Below are positions 42,913-53,654 of a stretch of DNA of 64,000 nucleotides, in pieces. Position numbers and translations under genes: made by a program. The stretch is taken from the NCBI RefSeq assembly GCF_033807575.1, contig NC_084726.1, positions 6,014,001 to 6,078,000 on the forward strand. Reading direction: 5' to 3'. Numbering within the stretch: position 1 is the first letter of the stretch; the number at the start of each line of letters is the position of its first letter. The notes beneath the pieces are model-generated. The model worked only from the letters and a program-made list of their open reading frames with translations. It made no database searches and had not been told where the DNA came from. The stretch comes from Cydia pomonella (lineage: Eukaryota; Arthropoda; Insecta; Lepidoptera; Tortricidae).

Positions 42913-43090
42913 TACGGCTACCACCAGTTTCACACTGAGATATTCGCCAGCCTGTGCATAACTGACTTTCTATGCATCTCGCTCATAGGTATTCGTATAT
43001 TAGTGCGAGCGAAACGTATAGAAAGTAAGTAACGCAGACGTTAGCGAATATGTCAGCTTGACACTGCCAAGGCAGTCGTGGTAAGGCTAC
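42913..43090. repeat. MITE family M3, copy 1
   Basis: TACGGCTACCACCAGTTTCA CACTGAGATATTCGCC at left and GGCGAATATGTCAG-like ... GTCGTGGTAAGGCTAC at right form ~60-bp inverted arms, with GCGAGCGAAACGTATAGAAA GTAAGT internally. Copy 2 at 47333-47494 is better preserved. Confidence 0.7.
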
Positions 43091-43799
43091 TTATTACTTA
43101 AAACCTACTCTCACGAAGTTTTTATTCGAAGTATTCATACAACATTTACTTCATCTCGCTTCCTCCTATGCCTTACGTCCGAATAAAAGATAAGAGTCAC
43201 GTCTTAGTATTTTATTGAGACGGAAATACCGAATCACGCCTTCGCTTTCCCCGTTTTTCTGAATAATTTGTTTCCAACATACATAATGTACGCATAGGCT
43301 TACGAAAACACGACAAATGGACGTGTTGTGTTTACTTCTTAATGGGGGTCATGCTGTGAAATAACATTTAGTTCCTTTGGTCATGCTGTGAATTCAGTTG
43401 GCAGTGGCATGGTGTCAAAGACATTGCTGGTTTACGCTGTAGCTGTGTTGAATGTTTATTTAATCGAGCATATTTTTATTTCAAAAATAATATAGGTCAT
43501 TTTATTGAAAGTACACATTGCAAAGTTAAGGAAACCTTAAGTTATTTTTTTAGCGGCACCTTTACAGGCGGGATAGATTTTTTCAGTACTTGTGACCTAA
43601 AAAAAAAACGTGATTTGTATGTACCAGAGTCGTTCATTTTGATTTTATTGTCCACTGAAGTGACCTTTTTCTTAAATGTATTTGACCCACTACATTTGTT
43701 TTTCAATTTTTGGGTTTTTTGTTTTTTTGTTCAGAATCATGAGTTCTTTCGATCCTAATATAGACAAAAAGTGTCCAATAATTAACATACAGTTTTCGA
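43091..43799. other. Non-coding DNA, nothing recognised
   Basis: TCATGCTGTGAA occurs twice near 43340-43393 as a short direct repeat. No other feature. Confidence 0.4.
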
Positions 43800-43988
43800 T
43801 CCTTCTATACTGTCGTAAACATCGTGAGGAAACCTGCATATATCTGTGAAAAAATTCAAAGGTGTACGTGAAGTCCCCAATTCGCATTGGGCTAGCGTGG
43901 GGACTATAGCCCGAGCCCTCTCGCACATGAAAGGAGGCCTGTGCCCAGCAGTGGGACGTATATAGGCTGAATTATTATTATTATTATC
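43800..43988 (+). repeat. LINE 3' end with (TTA)n tail
   Basis: AACATCGTGAGGAAACCTGC, TACGTGAAGTCCCCAATTCG CATTGGGC, GAGGCCTGTGCCCAGCAGTG GGACGTATATAGGCTGA, then six ATT units. The GCCCAGCAGTGGGACG box and simple-repeat tail are typical of an abundant lepidopteran LINE 3' end. Confidence 0.7.
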
Positions 43989-43989
43989 T

Positions 43990-45984
43990 ATACTGTAGCT
44001 GCGTAACAGTAGGCTGCCGCTAGGCTACAACGCTTCCTCATCTTATGCCCAATTTACTGTTCAAATACAAATATTAATTGATTCATAAGAATTGTACTAA
44101 ACTGTTTTTTATGTAAAATCCGTGCCAGCTTTTGTGAATTAATCTACCTCAGAAATATCAAGTCATTGACAAAAGAGAAACAATAAAGTCAAATAAGAAG
44201 GTACTAGCAACTTTTCTACGGTTTCTAAAGGAAACTAATGCAAAAGTAAAATACTTTAGCGGTATCAAAAAAGTCTTACAAAAGCGTTTTTTAAAAACAC
44301 TGGCCAAGTTCCTTCCCGTTGTATATTTAACAACAGAAGACACTGGCCTCATGAATTCGAAAATGCAAACTGCGGAATAACTTCCAACTAATGTTGTTGC
44401 GTTGCTGGGAATATGGCCTGGACCTGCAAAATTGCGATTTTGTCAGCCTATTTCTTCATAATACTTACCACGTCGTTGGCAAACGGGCATAAGGATGATG
44501 GTCCCTACCATAGGGCTTATGCATAAATTATGCGAGGTTTTTTCGTCTACTTTTTGACTTCCCCTCCCGCTTGGTGATATATGGTGAGGTTCTTGGCAAC
44601 CCTTTCCTCCCCCACATAATCTCACGTGTATTTTTTTGAAACTTTTCATTCGACCTAATTGAAAGATAAATAGTATTATTGTATATAGTAAATTTTTCTA
44701 TTTTAATTTTTTTCGTAAAATAGTCTCGCTATTTCGAAGTGCGAAGTGAAGATTTATGTTTAACGAAAGCGAGAAAAAGTATCTACTCATGTGGTCGATA
44801 TTTTTCCTCCCCTATCGAACTTCGCGTGATTTGCGCACAAGCCCATACCGATGTAAATACGAACGTAAGACGCCTGTCAATAAGGAGCTTTAAAAAAAAA
44901 TGTACTGTGACAAGTGTCTCATATTACGTCGTTTACCACCGCTACCGTTTGTCACCGTTGTCACCGATTGAGGCTTAAAAAATTCGTTTCCGTCATTTTG
45001 ATATTTTAATTTTATAATTTTTGTAAACCTAAAGCAGTATTCCAACTTTAATAGTCTGTTTTGTTATTATATTCGTATGTTATTTACTCGCAATGCATCT
45101 TGCTTGTACGCATCGATAAGTACGATCGAAATGAATGAACTTCTGGGATCATTTTAGACTTAGTAATAACCCGAGTCTTTTAAGTCTAAATTTGAAAAAC
45201 TCCAGTCGTAATCACGCCAGTCTGAGCTTAAAACCTTCCGAGTAATAACTAGTACTTTATTAAGTGCAACTTAAAAGGACTCGAGTCTTCAAATAAAGAC
45301 TTCGTCTCAGATTTTATAGGTTTTACCTACGAGTGACACAAAGGAAAATAACATTTTTTAATAATTTGTGCATACCCATGGATTTTATGAGGAGACAATG
45401 TGATTTAGAAACCTTTCGTACATAATTTGAGAGTTCTCTTTAAAGGGCTCAAGTATTTACAAAATGGTTAGGTCTCGATAAGGACTCAGGTTTCGACTTA
45501 ATGACTATGACTAGAGTGAAAAACTGAGTCTAGTCTTAAAGCCGAGGATTCAAAGGACGTAAGTCTTAACCAACACTAATCGTTTCCAAACTGTCGTTTC
45601 CGGCAATATTTTCAGCCATATTCCCCGTACCGGGCACATCACTCGCGACTGACTTCAGGCTACTCGAGTATTCCATTACAGAATGTAATTTTAACTTGGC
45701 CCGTTTTTATTGTGCGGCCATTCGTCATTGTGCGCGAAGATTAAGCTAGTTTTATGACTATTCAAATATAGTATGAATACGTTTATATGAATTTATATTT
45801 CCTTTTTACAAGCTTTTACCTTTTTCTTGTAACTTGCCCTGTTAGTATGTATGTTATTTTGTTAGTGTGGATCAAATTTTGAAAGCAAAATTTGACCCAT
45901 TTCCCGATTTCCGAATTTTTTGCGAAATAATTATGTTTAGTGGCAATCATATACTTAATCGAAATTATTCGTATAGTTAGCCAG
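43990..45984. other. Non-coding DNA, nothing recognised
   Basis: A region of repeated AAAAGGACTCGAGTCTT-like text around 45170-45540 (variants of GAGTC TT/AAGACTC) suggests a decayed internally repetitive element. No coding frame. Confidence 0.35.
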
Positions 45985-46100
45985 ATGGTAAGCGGTGACT
46001 GTAGCCTATATTCTAGTGGTCAAGACGTTAGCCGCGTAAGCTGATGACGTCTATTCGATTCCGGTCTCGATCACCGGAGAGCTTGGTCAGTTTTTCTTTA
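45985..46100 (+). repeat. tRNA-derived SINE-B copy
   Basis: TTCTAGTGGTCAAGACGTTA GCCGCG (box A side), CTATTCGATTCCGGTCTCGA (box B), TCACCGGAGAGCTTGGTCAG TTTTTCTTTAGTATATA. Same family as 16166 and the 12821-13086 pair. Confidence 0.65.
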
Positions 46101-46104
46101 GTAT

Positions 46105-46352
46105 ATATAATAAATAAATAAATATTATAGGTCATAATTACACAAATTGACTACGCCCACAGTGAGCTCAATAAGGCTTGTGTTGAGGGTACTTAGAGAA
46201 CGATATATATAATATATAAATATTTAAATACAAACACCCATGACTCGAGAACAAGTATCCGTGTTCATCACACGAATAAATGCCCCTACCAGGATTTGAA
46301 CCCGGGATCATCGGCTTCATAGGCAGAGTCACTACCCACTAGACCAGACAGG
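46105..46352 (-). repeat. tRNA-derived SINE-A, near complete
   Basis: Minus strand: TCTGGTCTAGTGGGTAGTGA (box A), GATCCCGGGTTCAAATCCTG (box B), GTAGGGGCATTTATTCGTG, and an end with (ATTT)n. It abuts the SINE-B copy 3' end to 3' end. Confidence 0.8.
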
Positions 46353-46578
46353 TCGTCCGATTCGTCGGATATAGTCGGTTTAAGTGACCTAAGCCAGAAA
46401 CTATTCAAAATATATTACATATCTACGTTTAGGTATCACAAAGTCAGAGATAATATAAATTATTTCTAGATTACACTTGCACAGATAATTTTCACATTTT
46501 ATCGTGACTGTGTCATAATTATTATTTGTAGAACCGTCATTTTTACTATTTTTGATATCCGCATAAAACTATACTAAC

Positions 46579-46800
46579 TTTTTTTATACTACGTGGGTGG
46601 CAAACAAACTTACGGCCCGCCTGATGGTAAGCAGTCTCCGTAGCCTATGTACGCCTGCAACTCCAGAGGAATTACATGCGCATTGCCGACCATAAGCCCT
46701 CCTCCCCTCGTTGAGCTCTGGCAAACTTACTCACCGGCAGGAACACAACACTATGAGTAGGGTCTAGTGTTATTTGGCTGCTGTTTTCTGTAAGGTAACT
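46579..46800 (+). repeat. Repeat R1, best copy
   Basis: TTTTTTTATACTACGTGGGT GGC, CGGCCCGCCTGATGGTAAGC, ATGTACGCCTGCAACTCCAG, GCATTGCCGACCATAAGCCC, CACCGGCAGGAACACAACAC TATGAG, ending near TGTTTTCTGTAAGGTAAC. Copies: 32300-32495 (minus), 20718-20790, 56470-56532 (minus). Confidence 0.75.
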
Positions 46801-47014
46801 TGTTCTAATTTGAACTTTATCCTAGTGTGACTAACTTTATCTTTAAATCTTCTACTTTGTCTAAAACAATTCCAATCGAACTCAACGAAAAAAATCTCAA
46901 TTCAAAACTGGACAGACTGCAATTTAAACTTTGCAAATTGCGCCCGCAGTCTCCAATTCCATTCTATGTATTCTCAATGCTTCAAGCATTGACCTTGATA
47001 ACATTAAATTCTAT

Positions 47015-47169
47015 CGGGCTGATTCGAACTTTAAGATACGTCAAACATTTGATAAAGATACGATATGGTTTAGATACGTTCATTAATTTTGTCACTTGTC
47101 ACTGACGTATCCAATCCATATCGTATCTTTAGGAATTTTTTGACGTATCTTAAAGTACGAATCGGGGTG
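47015..47169. repeat. MITE family M2, copy 2
   Basis: CGGGCTGATTCGAACTTTAA GATACGTCAAACATTTGATA is mirrored by AATTTTTTGACGTATCTTAA AGTACGAATCGGGGTG; central CACTTGTCACTGACG. Same layout as 23862-24027. Confidence 0.75.
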
Positions 47170-47332
47170 TATTTCATCGAAGAACAAATTTTTAAAAGCT
47201 TTTACTTGCAATGTTTGTAATAAGTTTGTTCGGGCCAAATCTTGCAAGTTAGACCCGTCCATTATTCGATTGAGCTGAAATTTCATATAACACATACACA
47301 ATACAATATTATGGTACTATCAACCTGATCTG

Positions 47333-47494
47333 TAGCCTTACCACGAGTTTGACACTGACATATTCGCTAACGTCTGCGTATCTTACTTTCAATACGTCTC
47401 GCTCGCACTAATATGCCAGTACGAGCGAGATGCATAGAAAGTAAGTTACGCACTCGCTAGCGAATATGTCAGGGTCAAACTCGTGGTAAGGCTA
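47333..47494. repeat. MITE family M3, copy 2
   Basis: TAGCCTTACCACGAGTTTGA CACTGACATATTCGCTAACG at left; the right arm complement is TAGCCTTACCACGAGTTTGA CCCTGACATATTCGCTAGCG. Arms about 60 bp. Terminal TA on both sides fits a TA target duplication. Confidence 0.8.
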
Positions 47495-47577
47495 TTTATG
47501 ACGGAGACTGGAGGTCCTTACCACCACCGGAGGTACCTTACCACGAGGTAAGGCTATTTATGACGGAGACTGGAGGT
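47487..47577 (+). repeat. 29-bp perfect direct repeat at the MITE M3 edge
   Basis: TAAGGCTATTTATGACGGAG plus ACTGGAGGT occurs at 47487-47515 and 47549-47577, offset 62 bp. Between lie CCTTACCACCACCGG and ACCTTACCACGAGG, which are themselves copies of the MITE terminus. Confidence 0.8.
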
Positions 47578-47579
47578 GG

Positions 47580-48741
47580 CCATAGGAAGTAATTGTGTTT
47601 GAGTTTGTTAGAATTGTCTCGAGGAGGAGGAGTTGTCTGTTGAAAGTAAAGTACAGTCAGCTATAATAGCTTGTAAAATAGGTTTAACTAGTTTCCATTT
47701 CATAATAGTATTATTTAATTTAACACACACTTTATTATAAGACAAAAGCTTTATCATACGAAAATAGCTTGTATCTTTTTTTTGACAAAAGACTTATTAT
47801 CTACTAGTAATCAAAGCGTTTCCAAATTTCCGGGGCTTCGTTAGCTGTGATAATAATATCTCAGTTGGCAATGGCAATTTGTAAAGTTACTAGCCAAGTC
47901 AGTGATCTCGGCTCAAATATTTGAATAAATATTAACATTGAAGTTCCTAATTAAGTCCCAGGTTTATTACATCTGTCTGAATTTCTAAACATGTTTTGGG
48001 CGAAGTTGTGAAACTGTTCGTGCTGGGTTTTAATGTGTTTTTAAGTAGTATTTGAAAATAATAACTTTTTCGCTTAAGATCTGTAAATAGCAGTTATTAT
48101 CATAAGGGCCGTTTTATATTTTATTATATCATATTTTTAATTTTAGATTTGAATAAAATTTGGCTGTTTTGAAGAGTGCCTCGTTCTGGTTGCCCCTAAA
48201 AATGTCTGGAATTTTCTGTTGAGTTATGAAAATTTCATACTTTTTCGTCTCTCATTATAATTATATTAGAAGGTAATTTAGGACATATGGTAAAAATCGT
48301 CAAATAGAGTACATTGTGTATAAAACAAGGAACTCCTAAATTTCATCGAAAAAAAAAACTATAAAAAAATTGACAACGAATTTAAAACTAGCCCATAAAT
48401 GAAATGGATTCTGAAATATAGTTTTATGTTTATAATAAACGTCTAACGACAACGAATTTCCACAAGAACTTCACATCGTTGCCGTTTTACTGTTATAGTG
48501 CCAAACGCCAGCCTTTTAAGAGGGACGAATAGCTTTTTGAATCTCACGAAGTAACAGTAATTTTTCTATGAAATTCCATTTCGGGAGAAAACGTTTTCCA
48601 ATAACTAAATCTTAACAAATCACTTTGATGTTGATGTCGATCGCTTCGGCATATTCCAGGTTTATAGGTTTCGCTTTTAAAAACAAGTTTTAATTTAAAA
48701 AAAAAGGTAAACCTATAAACCTAGTTTTTCATCGTGTGAAT
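47580..48741. other. Non-coding DNA, nothing recognised
   Basis: AT-rich; no repeat partner found in the window. Confidence 0.4.
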
Positions 48742-48841
48742 TGTCAGGAGATATTGAAACGACCTTCAAAATCAGATTCCCTTTGGGAGCGTAGGTTCGT
48801 ATCCTACCGACTGCGCCATGTCAGGCTATTGAAACGACCTT
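48742..48841 (+). pseudogene. Retroposed 3' half of tRNA-Ser with CCA, between direct repeats
   Basis: 48767-48818 reads as the 3' half of a serine tRNA (insect tRNA-Ser as I remember it): ATCAG (3' side of the anticodon stem), ATTCCCTTTGGGAGC (long variable arm, foldable TCCC/GGGA), GTAGG TTCGTAT CCTAC (T arm with perfect 5-bp stem, one loop change), CGACTGC G (3' acceptor strand and discriminator), then CCA at 48816-48818. CCA is added after transcription in eukaryotes, so its presence in DNA implies reverse transcription of a mature tRNA. The 5' half is absent. TGTCAGG(AGA)TATTGAAACG ACCTT at 48742-48766 is repeated, with C in place of AGA, at 48819-48841. Such 15-25 bp duplications are what LINE-driven integration leaves. 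Confidence 0.8.
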
Positions 48842-48844
48842 TAC

Positions 48845-49970
48845 CGAGCATAGACTACTTTATTCACCCATCGCTTAGCCTACCCACATTATTATAACTA
48901 TCAAGATACCTACATGAATAACATACTTACTAAAAATCATGGAGAATGGAAAATATTTAGAATTGGAAAAACTTATCGCTTATTGTATGGAAAATCACGT
49001 GGTATATTTCCATCTTAAGGTGGTACCACTACATTTTATCTCAAGCAAATTCTAGCTTTATTTTACGTTTATGTTTTAGAGCCGCATGTGGGAAATATAT
49101 ATCCCTTAGCCTGGTAAACGGTTAAGACGACATCATTTGTTAAGTAAGTATGGACACTTTTGTAATCATCTGTTCGACACTCGCACACTACACCTGCCTG
49201 GCTTGTGGTCGTGTTTGCCGCTCCCGTATTTGCTTACATTTCCACGAAAAACTATATTGCCCCACCTGACACTGCTTGTGTTGTCTGTCTTGCAATTTGT
49301 ATGAACTGTAAAGTATGTTACTGTTAGTTTTAATACCTAAACTCACTTAAAATAACGTCTTTTTAACTTCCAATATATAACAATATCAATACAACATCAG
49401 ATTTTTTTTAATTTTCGTTGACAGTCAAGTTTACCAAACTCATTTAATTCTCTCTTTTCTTCCAGGTATGTCGGAGCAGGACAGAAACTACATTATACCG
49501 GCTTTTACTTCTGCTCGCATTGGCCGTCAGTACACATATTAAAAAAGTCATAAACAGTTGAACGCAAGTCATTGCAAACCTAGACTTACCATCATATAAA
49601 TATAGATAAACCGGAAATATATTTCTATGATGTTGAGTTTGTTCAATTAGGATATGTAATAAACACCTCACATGCTAACATTATCTCCAAAAACACCATC
49701 CCTTCCGCAGTCGGGTACATATCAAGAAAACCAATATTTACCGACCGCTACATAATATATCACTGTTAACAAGAATAATGTTATTCCAGGCCTTGTCCCT
49801 TTCATTAACATATTGTGAGTCAATATGATAAAGAGAATCCTTAGCTGGCTGATGTATGGCCACAACAATATGGATGATGTTAGATATATTTTGTAAATAT
49901 GTGACTGGAAGGACCCTTCTCTGATAGAAAGCCACCATCTACCTTCTCTGGAAAGCAACATAATCCATAT
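48845..49970. other. Non-coding DNA; one weak exon-like stretch
   Basis: At 49445-49467 a pyrimidine run ends in TTCCAG, a good 3' splice-site pattern. It is followed by a frame beginning ATGTCGGAGCAGGACAG and a CAGTACAC near 49529 that could be a poor donor. No motif supports a real exon. The rest is featureless. Confidence 0.25.
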
Positions 49971-49974
49971 TAAT

Positions 49975-50090
49975 ACTATAAATACAAAAGTAGTGGCCTG
50001 TCTGTCTGTCTTCACGATTAAATCGCTGAAATGATTTAGATGAAAGGCACGGAGATTGTTTGAGTCCCGGGGAATGACATATTTTTATAA
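49975..50090 (+). repeat. Family R4 repeat fragment
   Basis: GGCCTGTCTGTCTGTCTTCA CGATTAAATCGCTGAAATGA TTTAGATGAAAGGC and GAGTCCCGGGGAATGACATA. Same order as 8915-9003 and 61185-62870. Confidence 0.65.
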
Positions 50091-50094
50091 CAAA

Positions 50095-50348
50095 TAATAA
50101 ATAAATAAATATTGGACATTGTAACACAATTGACTAAGCCCTACAGTAAGCTCAAAAAAGCTTGTGTTGTGGGTACTCAGACAACGATATGTATAATATA
50201 TACATACTTAAATACATAGAAAATACCCATGAATCAGGGTAATACACAAATATCTGTAATCATCACAAAAATAAGTGCCCTTTCCGGGATTCGAACCCAG
50301 GACCATCGGCTTCATAGGCAAGGTCACTACACACTGGGCCAGACACTG
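50095..50348 (-). repeat. tRNA-derived SINE-A, near complete
   Basis: Minus strand: GTCTGGCCCAGTGTGTAGTG (box A), GGTCCTGGGTTCGAATCCCG (box B, exact consensus), GAAAGGGCACTTATTTTTGT, ending with (ATTT)n. The most intact pol III promoter of the family in this window. Confidence 0.8.
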
Positions 50349-50349
50349 A

Positions 50350-51195
50350 ACTAGAAAATAGTAAACAGGTACATATTATGATAGTTTTTGTTGCAGAATT
50401 CACTCTACAAAGACTAAGTCGTGGGCAAAGCTTCTAATTTCCTGGCTTTACGACCCCTCTATGCATAGAAACGGTCTTTGTTTCTCCACGCATGTGGGCA
50501 ACATAATATATAGGTGACAATCCGTTAATTGTCAAGTGACAAGTTCATAGGAAAGTCAAAGTCAAAGTTTGATATGTAGGTAGTTTGGATAAATCGAACG
50601 CAGCGGTTAGACTTTAAATTCAATATTTTACGTGGCCAAATCCGAGCTTTCTTTTTCACAGATACAAAGTATTTTTCCCAAACGGTTCCGTTTGAGACAA
50701 TTGGATCTGAGATTCTTTGCATAAATTCCTTTTCCGTGTGTTGTAGCCGCATGTAGTTGGAATCCGGAAAATACTGGTTACATTCGTTCTCGTATGCATT
50801 TTGACATTGCACAGAGATATTTTAACGCAGTTGTCTAACTTTATTTTAAGTGCATTTTATTTATGCTTTTGCTTATCCCCCGGCTTATGCTATCTGATGA
50901 TGATACATGATGATAATACAATAATTTGGTAACAGAGCTGAAGTGATGTAGACACATATAGTTTGAGCTCATACGTTTTGATTAATTGGAGGCGTAACGT
51001 AGCTGTGCTTAGATGTAACGTCAATGAAAGGTGTATTTAGAAAACCTTTTTTTTAGCTTTAAACCGAAGTTTTAAACAATTTTTTCTGTCATCATATTAT
51101 AATGTTGAATAGGGAAGCCTTATTTTTGGAAGTTGATTGAAATGTTGGCGCTAAATGGAATAAGAATGCGATGTAACGATTCCGTTTTTAGTAAA
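50350..51195. other. Non-coding DNA, nothing recognised
   Basis: A 95-codon minus frame at 50525-50812 has no recognised motif. Confidence 0.35.
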
Positions 51196-51199
51196 TATT

Positions 51200-51312
51200 T
51201 TAACAAAAATATTATAAAATTTAGTCACCTGCAATAATTTACGGGGTTAATATATAGGTAATAATTAGCAACTTTTACTAAGGGACCAACCCCACTCGGT
51301 CTGGAAGTATAA
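51200..51312 (+). repeat. Fragment of foldback family F
   Basis: TAGTCACCTGCAATAATTTA CGGGGTTAATATATAGG, AGCAACTTTTACTAAGGGAC CAACCCC. Same text at 52568-52675 and in the arms of 53655-54035. Confidence 0.6.
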
Positions 51313-51744
51313 TATTATTATCATACAACTGAAATTAAAATTAGACATGTTTTCGTGATTCTTTTCTATCGAGCCAATTATAATCTTATTTTGCAAATAA
51401 AGGCTAGTTTTGCGTATTTTTTTTCATAGTATTTTCTCTTGATAAAAATGTTTAAAGAAATCATTATAAAAAGTAATTAAAATAATACATTGCGTTCTCT
51501 CCCTATAAAAAGTTGATATTTACATTCTCACAGATACCATTACATTAAACGGCACGAAGCCAGTTCTTTGCAAGCGTTAGCAACGTTTCGCTAGATTAGA
51601 CCTTTGTACTCTAATGAATGAATGAATAGTCATTTGTGCCTTTGAAGGTTTCGGTCAGAAACGATGCCTTATGGAAGTGGAGTCTATTACAGTGAAGAGA
51701 GTAGACTGATCGGGTAAAACATTATAGTCAGAGCACACCGACAG

Positions 51745-51866
51745 GGGCCCATTACACGAACGGTATTAGACTTATATTATTAGTCCACGAACTGTCAAGT
51801 CGTATGGGTTACCATGGCAACACACAAATAATTTTAAACTAATACCGTTCGAGAAAGGGCCCTTAC
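51745..51866. repeat. MITE with GGGCCC ends
   Basis: GGGGCCCATTACACGAACGG TATTAG at left and CTAATACCGTTCGAGAAAGG GCCC at right form inverted termini of about 25 bp with three mismatches; no coding content. Confidence 0.65.
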
Positions 51867-51869
51867 GTG

Positions 51870-52399
51870 TGCGTAGACGTGGAAGTGGGCGTGCGCTAAT
51901 GATAGAGCCGTGCACGCACATGTCACGCATGCGGTGTGCTGTCTCTCATAAAACTCTGTACATTACATCGCGCACGTGCACGTTACAAGCATGTTTTCGA
52001 CCTGTTTCCTATATGATACTGAACTGTCCGTATCAAAAGTATTATTTCTTCAAAAACGTCAGTTTTGACACTTACAGATCAGTATCATATCGAAAACTGA
52101 TTGAATAAGTATATCTCGAAATAAGCACCTACTTATCCGACGCTATCCGAAAAACAATTTAACTTATCTTCACTAACTATTTCTTATCTTGATATCTTTC
52201 TGCCCCACTTAAGTATATTTAATCAAAACACGGGATATAGGTCACGGCCTTATCAACGGATAAGCTGCGGAAAAAAGGGACCATCAAATCGCAGCCTTAT
52301 TTCGGGAGTCGACACATTTCAATCAAGTTCCAAAAATAACAGACGTGCCGATTCTATTGCATATATGTTTCTTAAGTATGATTTAAAGACCTCCCAGCT
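51870..52399. other. Non-coding DNA; partial MITE-like motif
   Basis: TTCAAAAACGTCAGTTTTGA CACTTA near 52049 resembles the centre of MITE family M2 (compare 23940-23965), but termini are not recognisable. Confidence 0.4.
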
Positions 52400-52560
52400 T
52401 AGTCCGTAGTGACCCTGGCTCCGAAGCTGGAGGTCTCGGATTCAAATCTAGGGAAGGACATTTATTTCTGTGCCCATCACGGATATTTGTTCCCGAGCTA
52501 TCTATATCTGTCTATTATATATAGATATCGCTGTATATATAACACAAGCCTCATTGTTAT
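52400..52560 (+). repeat. SINE-A fragment
   Basis: CTTAGTCCGTAGTGACCCTG, CTGGAGGTCTCGGATTCAAA TCTAGGGAAGGACATTTATT and TCACGGATATTTGTTCCCGA follow the SINE-A order with a worn box B. Confidence 0.65.
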
Positions 52561-52567
52561 TAATATC

Positions 52568-52675
52568 AATTTGTATACAGGATGTTTATTTAGTCACCAG
52601 CAATAATTTACAGGCTGAATATATAGGTTATACTGAGCAACTTTTTCTATGGGACTAACCCCGAAATCGCGAAGT
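52568..52675 (+). repeat. Foldback family F, single arm
   Basis: ATACAGGATGTTTATTTAGT CACCAGCAATAATTTACAGG, ATATATAGGTTATACTGAGC AACTTTTTCTATGGGACTAA CCCCGAAATCGCG. The opposite arm is missing; R2 begins directly after it. Confidence 0.65.
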
Positions 52676-52945
52676 TTTTTTTATGATAGAGGAGGCAAAC
52701 GAGCAGACGGATCACCTGATGGTAAGCGATTACCGCCGTCCATGGACACTTGCAACACCAGAGGGGTTGTAAGTGCGTTGCCGGCATTTAAGATGGGAGT
52801 ACGCTCTTTTCTTGAAGGTTTGAAGGTCGTATCGGTCTGGAAATACCGCAGGCGACAGTTCATTCCACTGTTTAGCTGTTCCTGGAGAAACGCACAGTTG
52901 AGGACTTCGAACCATCTAAGTGGTGAGAATGGAAGTATAAAGTAG
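52676..52945 (+). repeat. Repeat R2, best copy
   Basis: T-run, GAGGAGGCAAACGAGCAGAC GGATCACCTGATGGTAAGCG, CCATGGACACTTGCAACACC, TACGCTCTTTTCTTGAAGGT, CAGTTCATTCCACTGTTTAG, ending near GGTGAGAATGG. Open frames on both strands here are accidental. Second copy 28139-28262. Confidence 0.7.
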
Positions 52946-52994
52946 TTAATGATATAGCCGAGAGACGATGAGTATAATTTTAAATAAAAACATA

Positions 52995-53352
52995 TTTAGG
53001 TATACAGCGTGTATGTTTGTTACGACCACATAATCAAAGGACAGTTAGTTTAGGCTGTAATTAACACACTTTCATAGGTTTTATAAAAAATGGACGACTT
53101 TTATTTTTTCATACAAAATAAAAATAAGCAATTTATCACTACTTTGTTTTAACTCAAAACGTCTCATTAATGACGCGACGTCACAACTGCCACAAGTGAC
53201 CATGATATGCGAAATACATTGTCGCTCGAAAAAAAAACAAAAATGAATCTGGTATTAAAACCAAACTAAAAAAATCTTTTATATTGTTTTATGGCACTAA
53301 AACCTACGTCTAGTTTAAGCTTGAGGTTATATCAAAATACACACTGTAGTTA
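52995..53352 (+). repeat. Dispersed repeat R5, copy 2
   Basis: GTATACAGCGTGTATGTTTG at the left and AAAATACACACTGTAGTTA at the right make short inverted ends (TACAGxGTGT). The inside matches 19256-19545, including ACACACTTTCATAGGTTTTA-like text and a GACGCGACGTCACAACTG block. Confidence 0.65.
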
Positions 53353-53654
53353 AATTGGGATAAAAGGTGAAAACCCACGCGACAGGCTATGCCTATAAGC
53401 TCCGTCCCATGTTTCACGCGCTGCACCAAATCTTTTGTTTCTTTCTAACTCCCTGGATTTATGTCCCCTCAGGCCCTCGTATTTCTATTGTGATAAACAA
53501 AAAACTTTTTAAACCTAAAACAAAAAGTTACCAGTTATACTCGTATAATTTCTTTTAATAATCAGACGAAGCTGCCGCCAAAAAATAATTTTTTATTGCT
53601 TCTACACATTGATGTTACGGAATCAATTTAAAACTTGGCATGAACAATACGTAA

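Noticed and set aside
48780..48820. SINE-A fragment on the minus strand (GGCGCAGTCGGTAG looks like its box A)
   Set aside because: Only 14-15 bases agree and the sequence then diverges, whereas the tRNA-Ser 3' half explains over 50 bases, the CCA and the flanking direct repeats.
52649..52945. 98-codon frame and minus-strand partners as a conserved gene
   Set aside because: The stretch is the dispersed repeat R2, also present in part at 28139-28262.
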